This document shows, one piece after another, positions 1 through 5,261 of a DNA stretch of 7,265 nucleotides. Positions within the stretch are counted from its first letter, which is position 1, and every line of letters starts with the position of its first letter. A program made the position numbers and the translations under genes. The notes beneath the pieces were generated by a model. The model worked only from the letters and a program-made list of their open reading frames with translations, ran no database searches and was not told where the DNA came from. Source of the stretch: Pseudomonadota bacterium (GTDB taxonomy: Bacteria > Pseudomonadota > Alphaproteobacteria > Rhodospirillales > Magnetospirillaceae); the NCBI GenBank assembly GCA_023437865.1, contig JAEZFE010000077.1, positions 1 through 7,265 on the forward strand, written 5' to 3'.

Positions 1-46
1 AACCTTCCTTGTCTTTGCTGTCGGGGGCGCCCGGCCGCCACGCCAT

Positions 47-64
47 ACCTCCGACGGGGGAGGT
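47..64 (-). terminator. Hairpin just after the peroxiredoxin stop, weak terminator candidate
   Basis: ACCTCC (47-52) and GGAGGT (59-64) form a perfect 6-bp stem around a 6-nt loop, directly downstream of the peroxiredoxin stop codon. There is no T-run after it on the minus strand, so intrinsic termination is doubtful. It may only be a 3'-end-stabilising hairpin. Confidence 0.25.
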
Positions 65-65
65 G

Positions 66-728
66 TCACGGGCCGGGTTGTGGCACGATGCGCAAGTAAG
101 GCTTGGGCGCCACCCAGCCTCCGGGGAATTTCTCGCGCGCCTGCTCGTCGCTGACCGAAGCGGCGATGATGACGTCGTCGCCCTGGTGCCAGTTCACCGG
201 CGTCGCCACCGAATAGCGGGCGGTCAGTTGGCAGGCATCCAGCAAGCGCAGCACCTCGTCGAAATTACGCCCGGTGGTCATGGGATAGGTCAGCATGGCC
301 TTGATCTTCTTGTCCGGGCCGATGATGAAGACCGAGCGGACCGTGCAATTGTCGGCGGGGGTGCGGCCTTCTGAGGTGTCGCCGGCGTCCTCGGGCAGCA
401 TGTCATAGGCCTTGGCGATCTTCAGGTCGGGGTCGCCGATCAGCGGATAATCAACCGCGAAACCCTGGGTCTCCTCAATGTCCCGGGCCCATCTCTGGTG
501 GTTGCCCACCGGGTCTACCGACAGGCCGATGATCTTGGTGTTGCGCTTGTCGAACTCCGGCTTCAGCCGCGCCATGTAGCCCAATTCTGTCGTGCAGACG
601 GGGGTTAAATCCTTGGGATGCGAGAACAGGATGCCCCAGCCGTCGCCAATCCATTGGTGGAAGTCGATGGGGCCTTGGGTGGTCTCGGCGGTGAAGTTGG
701 GCGCTTCCGAATTGATTCTCAGCGACAT
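66..728 (-). CDS. 1-Cys peroxiredoxin (Prx6 type, AhpC/TSA family)
   Basis: This 220-residue protein is a thioredoxin-fold peroxidase that reduces H2O2 and organic hydroperoxides, probably in the cytoplasm because no signal peptide is seen. The peroxidatic cysteine is C45 in the motif PVCTTE, preceded by the HPKD segment (H37); R131, just before SVFIIGPDKK, fits the conserved active-site Arg. The C-terminal part (TTGRNFDE, VATPVNW, and a YLRIVPQP tail) is typical of the long Prx6 subgroup rather than short 2-Cys AhpC. Two other cysteines, C128 and C166, are not at classical resolving positions. I chose the ATG at 728 because GGAG lies 8 nt upstream; the open frame runs further up to 761 but that part shows no family similarity. 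It follows the cupredoxin-like gene by 95 bp on the same strand and could be the last gene of that unit, with peroxide stress as its likely context. The family call is very secure; its reductant is unknown. Confidence 0.95.
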   Translation of the reverse strand: MSLRINSEAPNFTAETTQGPIDFHQWIGDGWGILFSHPKDLTPVCTTELGYMARLKPEFDKRNTKIIGLSVDPVGNHQRWARDIEETQGFAVDYPLIGDPDLKIAKAYDMLPEDAGDTSEGRTPADNCTVRSVFIIGPDKKIKAMLTYPMTTGRNFDEVLRLLDACQLTARYSVATPVNWHQGDDVIIAASVSDEQAREKFPGGWVAPKPYLRIVPQPGP

Positions 729-823
729 GGCCGCTTCTCCAGGCGGAAGGGATTTGCCCAAAGCCTAGGACCCATGGGCAGTATCCTCCACGCCGCATCG
801 GGGGATTGGCCGGAAGGGGTGGG

Positions 824-2371
824 TCAAGGCGCAACCATCACGGTGATCGTCGCGGCGTTGGAGGTCTTGCCCGCCGTGTCCTTGACCGCATAGAGGAAGG
901 TGTTGGCGCCCGACAGCTCAGGCGGCGCCTTGTAGGAAATGAGGCCGGTGCGGCGATCGACGCTGACCGTGCCGCCCTTGGCCGGCTTGGTCACCATGAT
1001 GGTGGCCGGATCCAGCTTGGCGCCGGCATTTGGGGTTTTGGCATGGGCCAATACGTTTAGTGCCGCCCCGGCCATGGCTTGCTGGCGGCTGATGGTGAAT
1101 GTGTGGTCGTCGGCCTGGGGGGATTTCAGTTCGGCCAGCTTGGCTTTGTCAATCTGAGGACTGGGCGCGGCGGCCTTGGGCGGTGGGGGCGGAGCCGTCA
1201 CGGTCAGGGTGGCGGAGGCCAGGCCGCTCGCCGTCTTCCCGTGCAGTGCGGCGTAGTGAAAGATATCGGTGCCGCTGAACCCTGGCTGCGGCGTGTAGCT
1301 GAACGTGCCGTCGCCGTTCAGTGCGAAGGCGGCGGCATGGGCAGGCGGGGTCACCAGCACCGCCTGCAATTCGCCCGAACCCTCCCGGGTTCCGTTGTCG
1401 TTGGCCAGCACCCCCTTGTCGGAGCCCACCTTCAGCGGCCCGGTGACCTGATAGCTGTCGGCCAGCGCCTGAGGTGACGCGCCATTCTCCACCGCCAGCC
1501 ACGCGCCGGACTGCACCCCAAGGTCCATCAGCGCGAAGCGGCCCGGTTCGCTGGGCAGCAGCAGCACATCGCGGGTGCCGCCCGCCGGCAAGGGCGCCGT
1601 GCGCTCGGAGCTGGGGAACGGCAACGGATTGCCGTCAGCCGTCACCACGCTCAGCAGGTGACCCTCCACCACCGGAGCGTGGGCGCGCAGCCCCGCATTG
1701 TAAAAGCGCAGCAGCACCGGTTCACCCTGGCGCACCGGGATGTCCTTGTCGGTCAGCAGCGTGCCATCCAGGGGGATGGGCTCGGCGTAATGGAACGCCG
1801 CCTTGTAGTCCAGCGCGCTGGCCGGTGGCTGGCCCTTGCCTACCGCCTGGTGGAAACCGGGATCGATCTCGCCGAAGACGATGGCGATCTGCCGTCCCAC
1901 GGGGACCGGCGTGGTGCCGCCTTCGGCCACCAGCGGGCCGTAAAGCCCCATCTGCACCTGAAACGCAGGGTCTGTGCCGCTTTCATAAAGGAAGGAGCCC
2001 GGCTTCACCCCGGTCCAGCGGTAGGTCTGCAAGCCCCCGCCGGCGGCCGCCTCCGCCGGCTTGCCCTGGTCGCGCCCATGCAGGATCAGCGATACCGGCT
2101 GGGGCAATTGGTTCAGAAGGTGGATGGTGATTTCGGTATCACCCGCCGGCACCTGGAGCGGCGGGCCGGGCACGGTGGCGGCCACACTGACGGCTTCGCC
2201 CGCCAAAGCGCGCCCGAATTGCTCGCGGCTGGCGCGGGCGAAGCCCCACATGGGGATCTCCGTGTCTTCGGCCATCAGGCTGGTGGGTTTGGCAATCAGC
2301 CAGAAATCGGCGGCTTGGCCGGGAAGCGGGGCGAGCATCAGGGCCGCGAGGGCAAGGCGAGGGGAGAGCAT
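824..2371 (-). CDS. Exported cupredoxin/multicopper-oxidase-like protein with two bacterial Ig-like domains
   Basis: This is a 515-residue exported protein. Residues 1-20 form a signal peptide (a basic Arg, a Leu/Ala-rich core, a cleavage site near GQAA). Residues about 35-152 resemble the first cupredoxin domain of multicopper oxidases, including QVQMGLYGPLVAE, and about 158-297 a second one. About 306-392 and 424-515 are Ig/cadherin-like domains (GVLAND, FSYTPQPGFSGTD; and SYKAPPELSGANTF), joined by a Pro/Ala linker. The copper motifs are missing: the HWH position reads LHGRD (H98), the HSH position reads YESGTD (129-134), and no HCH-x3-H third cupredoxin domain exists. It is therefore probably a structural or binding protein rather than an oxidase. 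The ATG at 2371 fits the signal peptide; a TTG at 2386 is an alternative, and neither has a clear Shine-Dalgarno. It lies 73 bp after the M23 peptidase gene. The fold is fairly sure; the role is unknown. Confidence 0.82.
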   Translation of the reverse strand: MLSPRLALAALMLAPLPGQAADFWLIAKPTSLMAEDTEIPMWGFARASREQFGRALAGEAVSVAATVPGPPLQVPAGDTEITIHLLNQLPQPVSLILHGRDQGKPAEAAAGGGLQTYRWTGVKPGSFLYESGTDPAFQVQMGLYGPLVAEGGTTPVPVGRQIAIVFGEIDPGFHQAVGKGQPPASALDYKAAFHYAEPIPLDGTLLTDKDIPVRQGEPVLLRFYNAGLRAHAPVVEGHLLSVVTADGNPLPFPSSERTAPLPAGGTRDVLLLPSEPGRFALMDLGVQSGAWLAVENGASPQALADSYQVTGPLKVGSDKGVLANDNGTREGSGELQAVLVTPPAHAAAFALNGDGTFSYTPQPGFSGTDIFHYAALHGKTASGLASATLTVTAPPPPPKAAAPSPQIDKAKLAELKSPQADDHTFTISRQQAMAGAALNVLAHAKTPNAGAKLDPATIMVTKPAKGGTVSVDRRTGLISYKAPPELSGANTFLYAVKDTAGKTSNAATITVMVAP

Positions 2372-2444
2372 GGGCAGGGCCGCCAAGGGAAATGGGTGCC
2401 TATGAGGTGGCGAAGCACCGGTGCGCTGTCGCCGTCATAGGCGA

Positions 2445-3194
2445 TCAGGGGCGGCGCATGGCCACCCGGACGCTGTCCTTCGGCTTGGGGGGACGCAACC
2501 AGGGCATGACCGCACGCGGGTCGACCGGCCGTTCGTCCAGGCGGGTTTCGAAATGCAGGTGCGGCGCGGTGGCCCTTCCGGTGGAGCCCACGCGGCCCAG
2601 GACCGAGCGGTTGCCGACCACTTGGCCGAGTTGCACGCCAATCTCGGACAGATGGCCGTAGCGGGTCCTCAATCCTCCGGGGTGCTCGATCTCCACCATG
2701 TTGCCATAGCCGCCCTTGGGGCCGGCAAAGCGCACGACGCCCCAGCCGGCGGGCCGCACTGCCGTGCCCTCGGGCGCCACCATGTCGATGCCCTGGTGAA
2801 AGTCCAGCGCGCCGGTGAACGGATGCAGCCGCAGGCCGTAGGGGCTCGACAGCACCGGGTTATTGTCGAGGACCGTCAGTTCGGGGCGGCGCGTCGGGGC
2901 GCGCGGGCGCAGCGCCATCTGTGCCGGGGCCGGCAGCAACTGAACAAGGGTGCGCGCGCCGTCATGCATCAGCAATCTGTTCTCCCCGTTCAAGTGCAGC
3001 ACCACCCCCCACTTTTTTCCCGGCAGCGGCGCCAGCGCCAAATGGCTGGGCGGGATGCCCGACCGCTTCAACGCGGTGAAGCGCGCTTGGGCGGTGGCGC
3101 GGTTCAGCCCCGCCTCCGCAGCCCAGAGCAAGCGGGGCAGCAGCGCGGCCATGGTCAGGGCGGTGGTGGCGTAGGCCAGGGTTCTCCAACTCAT
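2445..3194 (-). CDS. LytM/M23-family zinc metallopeptidase, envelope-located
   Basis: This 249-residue protein is a peptidoglycan endopeptidase of the M23 (LytM) family, predicted to cleave stem-peptide cross-links in the cell wall. The N-terminus (residues about 5-25, TLAYATTALTMAALLPRLLWA) is a signal peptide or anchor with a possible cleavage after LLWA. The catalytic domain is about residues 112-232. All key residues are present: H133 and D137 of HQGID, H181 in YGHLS, and H212/H214 of PHLHFE; H133, D137 and H214 are the expected zinc ligands. Residues 27-110 form an uncharacterised N-terminal region with no coiled coil, unlike EnvC-type activators that lack catalytic residues. The ATG at 3194 is the only start that includes the signal sequence, although its Shine-Dalgarno is poor. 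It is the first minus-strand gene after the divergent intergenic region and probably leads the unit with the cupredoxin-like and peroxiredoxin genes. The family assignment is secure; the exact substrate bond is inferred. Confidence 0.93.
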   Translation of the reverse strand: MSWRTLAYATTALTMAALLPRLLWAAEAGLNRATAQARFTALKRSGIPPSHLALAPLPGKKWGVVLHLNGENRLLMHDGARTLVQLLPAPAQMALRPRAPTRRPELTVLDNNPVLSSPYGLRLHPFTGALDFHQGIDMVAPEGTAVRPAGWGVVRFAGPKGGYGNMVEIEHPGGLRTRYGHLSEIGVQLGQVVGNRSVLGRVGSTGRATAPHLHFETRLDERPVDPRAVMPWLRPPKPKDSVRVAMRRP

Positions 3195-3249
3195 GGCGGT
3201 GAGGTTGGTGCGCTGGCCCGGGCCTGGGCAATGGCGCGACGGAAGTGCT

Positions 3250-3354
3250 GGAGTTGAGACCTATGTTGCCCCGCCATACCGCGCGTTTCGCCGTCGCGCC
3301 TATGCGTTTCGGCACGGAACACCGGCCCGATGGCGGGTGTTTTGTCTCAACTCC
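3250..3354. repeat. Widely spaced 11-bp perfect inverted repeat
   Basis: GGAGTTGAGAC at 3250-3260 recurs as its exact reverse complement GTCTCAACTCC at 3344-3354, leaving 83 bp between the arms. The match stops sharply at both ends. The arms bracket most of the divergent intergenic region and could be two operator sites for a dimeric regulator or the ends of a long RNA stem; neither is shown. Confidence 0.55.
3319..3343 (+). terminator. Hairpin followed by TTTT in the leader of the 85-residue gene
   Basis: ACACCGGCC (3319-3327) pairs with GGCGGGTGT (3332-3340) around the tetraloop CGAT, with one internal G-G mismatch, and four T residues follow (3340-3343). On the plus strand this looks like a short intrinsic terminator, yet the only plus-strand gene lies downstream of it. 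It could therefore be an attenuator, a stop for antisense transcription, or coincidence. Confidence 0.35.
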
Positions 3355-3380
3355 CCGTCAGGAAGGACCGAAGTATCTGA

Positions 3381-3638
3381 ATGGAGCATTTCATCAGCCG
3401 GCATGCCCTCGAGGTGGTGGACGCCATCGGCTATGATGAGGCGGTGGCCCGCGGTGAGGTGCGCCTTCTTATCGCCGATGAGGACGGCTATGACGCCGTG
3501 CTTACCGACCACGAGGTGGCCGAACTGACCGCCGGGCTGGACGCCGAGGACGAGCCGACGGCCATCTGGCAGCCCGATATGCGCCCCTGGGACCCGCCTG
3601 CCAGCTACCGTTCCCCGCCCAGGGAATGGCTGGAGTAA
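3381..3638 (+). CDS. Small acidic protein of unknown function (85 residues)
   Basis: I do not recognise this family. The protein is strongly acidic, soluble-looking and without a signal peptide or membrane segment. Its first half (ISRHALEVVDAIGYDEAV, residues 5-22) looks helical, followed by a short hydrophobic strand (RLLIADE) and another acidic stretch (DHEVAELTAGLDAEDE). The tail is rich in Pro and Trp (IWQPDMRPWDPP, then SPPREWLE), which suggests an extended C-terminus. The ATG at 3381 is fixed by an in-frame TGA immediately before it; the purine-rich AGGAAGGA at 3360-3367 is a possible but distant (13 nt) ribosome-binding site. Third-position GC bias supports real coding. The next plus-strand gene starts 113 bp further on, so the two may be co-transcribed. 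It could be a small regulatory or binding protein, but nothing in the sequence says which. Confidence 0.7.
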   Translation: MEHFISRHALEVVDAIGYDEAVARGEVRLLIADEDGYDAVLTDHEVAELTAGLDAEDEPTAIWQPDMRPWDPPASYRSPPREWLE

Positions 3639-3711
3639 TTTCCGCGCCTCTTCACTCCGTCTTCATCGGCGACGGGTCACACTGGCTCCGCCCCCGCAAG
3701 AGGATGAGAAC

Positions 3712-3762
3712 ATGGCATCGCATTCCCGACGGCTGTCCGCCAGGCTCCGCCATGGCCGATGA
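3712..3762 (+). other. Possible 16-codon upstream ORF overlapping the next gene's start
   Basis: An ATG at 3712 has a good Shine-Dalgarno (AGAGGA, 3700-3705, about 6 nt upstream) and encodes a basic peptide, MASHSRRLSARLRHGR, ending at TGA 3760-3762. That stop lies 8 bp inside the next gene, whose own ATG at 3752 has only a weak ribosome-binding site. This is the geometry of translational coupling. It may equally be a chance short frame. Confidence 0.3.
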
Positions 3763-4033
3763 GCTGCGTTGCGACTACCAGGTGCCTGCTGAAATCTCTG
3801 ACGAGGAGGCCTTCGCCTTCATGGTCAAGGCGTTCTCGACCGGCGTGATCGGCACCTTCGCGCGCCTTCCGGTGCTGCGGCTGTTCACCGGCAAGGCCGA
3901 TCTGGTGTTCGTCGTGGGGCCGGGGGGCGAGACACCGGAGCAGGTGCTCCGTGGCGCCAGCACCATCCGTATTTCGAAGGCGGTGCAGTTGCAGCTGGTG
4001 GATCACTTCGCCCACTTGCTCGCGGCAAACTGA
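3752..4033 (+). CDS. Small protein of unknown function (93 residues)
   Basis: I do not recognise this family. The protein starts with an acidic segment (residues 1-20, with DEL, EISDEE) and continues with an amphipathic helix (FAFMVKAFSTGV), a basic/hydrophobic stretch (ARLPVLRLFTGKADLVFVV, about 38-55), a Gly-rich turn (GPGGETPEQ) and a C-terminal helix (QLQLVDHFAHLL). No signal peptide or clear membrane segment is present, so it is probably a compact cytoplasmic alpha/beta protein. The frame is open back to an ATG at 3626 that overlaps the preceding gene, but the extra 42 residues look non-coding (rich in Arg, Pro, Trp, no SD at proper spacing); an ATG at 3704 also lacks a spaced SD. I prefer ATG 3752, possibly coupled to the 16-codon ORF upstream. 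A strong terminator follows its stop directly. Confidence 0.68.
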   Translation: MADELRCDYQVPAEISDEEAFAFMVKAFSTGVIGTFARLPVLRLFTGKADLVFVVGPGGETPEQVLRGASTIRISKAVQLQLVDHFAHLLAAN

Positions 4034-4070
4034 AAAAAAGCGCCGGCCCCGTCGAGCCGGCGCTTTCCTT
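4034..4070. terminator. Strong bidirectional intrinsic terminator
   Basis: AAAGCGCCGGC (4037-4047) and GCCGGCGCTTT (4056-4066) form a perfect 11-bp stem around an 8-nt loop. On the minus strand the stem runs into a seven-T tract, and on the plus strand into TTTCCTT. It sits between two convergent genes, directly after the stop of the 93-residue gene and 9 bp beyond the stop of hsp20, so it ends both transcripts. Confidence 0.93.
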
Positions 4071-4078
4071 GTCGGCCT

Positions 4079-4552
4079 TCAGGCCGCCTTGTCTGTTGCC
4101 CCCTGGCTTGCGATGACCTTGGGCTGCACTTTGTGCTGGATGTTGATGGTGCGCGGCTTCATCTGCTCGGGCACCTCGCGCTTGAGTTCGACGTGCAGCA
4201 AGCCGTTGACCAGGCCGGCACCTTCCACCCGGATGAAGTCGGCCAGTTCGAAGCGGCGCTCGAACGGGCGGCCGGCGATGCCGCGGTGCAGGTACTGAAC
4301 CTGAGCGTCGTCGCGCCGCGTCTTGCCCGAAATGATCAGGGTGTGGCCGTGCACGGTCACGTCCAGCTCGTCCTCGGCGAAGCCGGCCACCGCCATGGTG
4401 ATGCGGTAGTCATCGTCGCTCAGCTTCTCGATGTTGTAGGGCGGATAGGAGACGGCGTTGTCGTCGAGCCGCTGGGCGGCGTCGAGCATGCGCGACAGAT
4501 GGTCGAAGCCGACCGACGAGCGGAACAGGGGGGCGAGATCAAAAGTACGCAT
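4079..4552 (-). CDS. ibpA: Small heat-shock protein, Hsp20/IbpA family
   Basis: This 157-residue ATP-independent chaperone binds unfolding proteins in the cytoplasm and holds them for refolding by the DnaK and ClpB systems. The alpha-crystallin domain spans about residues 37-130, with VAGFAEDELDVTVHGHTL, the IAGRPFERRFEL segment and the signature GLVNGLLHVEL (113-123). The C-terminal I-x-I anchor is I136-N-I138, used for oligomer assembly. The N-terminus MRTFDLAPLFRSSVGFD matches class A bacterial sHsps. The ATG at 4552 is chosen because GGAGG lies 6 nt upstream and the family N-terminus begins there; the frame stays open to 4816 but that extension is the untranslated leader. It is preceded by a sigma-32-like promoter and a ROSE-like thermometer, and its 3' end shares a terminator with the convergent gene. 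Family and regulation type are well supported. Confidence 0.96.
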   Translation of the reverse strand: MRTFDLAPLFRSSVGFDHLSRMLDAAQRLDDNAVSYPPYNIEKLSDDDYRITMAVAGFAEDELDVTVHGHTLIISGKTRRDDAQVQYLHRGIAGRPFERRFELADFIRVEGAGLVNGLLHVELKREVPEQMKPRTINIQHKVQPKVIASQGATDKAA

Positions 4553-4553
4553 T

Positions 4554-4677
4554 CCAGTCCTCCATACGAAGCAACCAGGTTGGGCTGGCGGCTCTGCGGA
4601 CATTTCGGGGCTTCCGCAATGGACAGCGCCCGGCCCGTCAGGCCGCCGCGACGGCCCCTTATGGCGGCCGTGCGCTG
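4554..4677 (-). promoter_or_regulatory. ROSE-type RNA thermometer in the hsp20 leader
   Basis: The last leader hairpin matches the ROSE hallmark: UUGCU (minus strand 4574-4570) faces AGGA (4561-4558), part of the Shine-Dalgarno GGAGG, with the G of UUGCU bulged. The stem is extended by CUGG (4578-4575) against CUGG (4557-4554) through C-G and G-U pairs, closed by an 8-nt loop. Upstream are a perfect TGCGGA/TCCGCA hairpin (4618-4613 with 4600-4595) and a GC-rich structure in which CAGCGC (4677-4672) can pair with GCGCTG. ROSE elements repress alphaproteobacterial small heat-shock genes at low temperature by hiding the ribosome-binding site and melt on warming. Confidence 0.78.
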
Positions 4678-4681
4678 ATCG

Positions 4682-4709
4682 AGATAGTGGGGGGCAGACC
4701 CTCGTCAAG
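4682..4709 (-). promoter_or_regulatory. Sigma-32 (RpoH)-like promoter of hsp20
   Basis: On the minus strand CTTGAC (4709-4704) is followed by ACTATCT (4688-4682), giving CTTG-N17-ACTATCT. This agrees with the alphaproteobacterial heat-shock pattern CTTG, about 17 nt, then CYTATNT, apart from the first base of the -10. A start near 4675 would give a leader of about 120 nt, the usual length of a ROSE element. Spacing is poor for a housekeeping promoter. Confidence 0.68.
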
Positions 4710-4805
4710 GGGGCGGGCCATGTTTTCCCTATTCGCCAGGGTGCGTTGAAATGCCCGGCGCGGGGAGCCACCTGCAAGCCAGAGAGGCCGACGAGGTTTT
4801 TTCTG
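4710..4805 (+). promoter_or_regulatory. Upstream region of the rcdA-like gene, no assignable promoter
   Basis: These 96 bp lie between the hsp20 promoter and the rcdA-like start and must carry its promoter if it is transcribed alone. The only feature I can support is the ribosome-binding GAGG at 4793-4796 followed by a six-T run (4797-4802). No good -35/-10 pair and no TTAA-N7-TTAA motif were visible. Confidence 0.35.
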
Positions 4806-5228
4806 ATGCAGTCCACCGCCTATTTCCGTCGCACCTATGACGAGACCCTGGATTTGATGATCGAAGCCCGCAACTACATGGCCTATGTGGAACCGGGCCG
4901 GCGTGACAGGGCGGGGGGCATGGCGGCGTTGCGCATGTCGTGCGAGGCCATGCGGGTGACCTCGCGGCTGACCCAGGTCATGGCCTGGCTGATGATGCAG
5001 CGTGCCGTGCACGAGGGCGAGGTAGAGTTGGACGAGGCGCTGAGCGAGCCCAACCGGTTGTCGGGCGAAGACGTCTGCCTCGACGAGACGTTCACCCACG
5101 ACGAAACCTTGCCGGGTGGCCTGCGCAGCCTGCTTCAGCGGTCGCTGAGCCTGTATCAGCGGGTGTCGCGGCTGGAGGCACAGATGCTCGACCGCTATCA
5201 GGTAGTGGAGCGGCGGCTGTTGAACTAG
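4806..5228 (+). CDS. rcdA: DUF1465 / RcdA-family protein (regulator of CtrA degradation)
   Basis: This 140-residue, all-helical cytoplasmic protein resembles RcdA, which in Caulobacter is an adaptor that helps the ClpXP protease destroy the cell-cycle regulator CtrA and other substrates. The conserved core is about residues 45-73: SCEAMRVTSRLTQVMAWLMM followed by QRAVHEGEV. The early Y-x-E-T-L-x-L-M segment with NYMAYVEPGR (about 11-32) and the late LPGGLRSLLQRSLSLYQRV helix (102-120) also fit. In the middle an acidic disordered stretch (about 72-101) is longer than the helices around it. The ATG at 4806 has GAGG (4793-4796) 9 nt upstream; longer open frames to the left cover the hsp20 leader and are not coding. 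It is divergent from hsp20 and convergent with the cyclase gene. No CtrA-type TTAA-N7-TTAA box was seen upstream. Family call is good; whether it acts on CtrA here is inferred from homologues. Confidence 0.85.
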   Translation: MQSTAYFRRTYDETLDLMIEARNYMAYVEPGRRDRAGGMAALRMSCEAMRVTSRLTQVMAWLMMQRAVHEGEVELDEALSEPNRLSGEDVCLDETFTHDETLPGGLRSLLQRSLSLYQRVSRLEAQMLDRYQVVERRLLN

Positions 5229-5261
5229 AGCCGCGTCGGCCAGGCCCGCACGTGCGACGGG

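Larger units (their letters stand above)
3195..3380. promoter_or_regulatory. Divergent intergenic region between the M23 gene and the small plus-strand genes
   Basis: These 186 bp must hold the leftward promoter for the peptidase unit and any rightward promoter for the 85-residue gene. I could not assign a convincing -35/-10 pair on either strand. The region does hold an 11-bp perfect inverted repeat, a hairpin followed by TTTT, and two copies of GCGTTTCG 21 bp apart (3283-3290 and 3304-3311), all listed separately. It shows no plausible coding sequence. Confidence 0.5.

Noticed and set aside
824..2371. Annotation as an active multicopper oxidase or laccase.
   Set aside because: The His motifs needed for type 1, 2 and 3 copper sites are absent.
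2372..2444. Minus-strand open frame in the gap between the M23 and cupredoxin-like genes that reads protein-like (LIAYDGDSAPVLRHLIGTHF).
   Set aside because: It has no start codon with a ribosome-binding site, runs into the next gene in the wrong frame, and matches no family I know. A frameshifted tail of the peptidase cannot be fully excluded, but the peptidase domain is already complete.
3626..3751. Extension of the 93-residue protein to an ATG at 3626 that overlaps the previous gene.
   Set aside because: The added residues look non-coding and the purine tract lies directly against the ATG with no proper spacing.
4553..4816. In-frame N-terminal extension of Hsp20 by 88 residues.
   Set aside because: The segment coincides with the sigma-32-like promoter and ROSE-like leader, its composition (Arg, Pro, Gly, Trp) looks untranslated, and the ATG at 4552 has an ideal Shine-Dalgarno and the family N-terminus.
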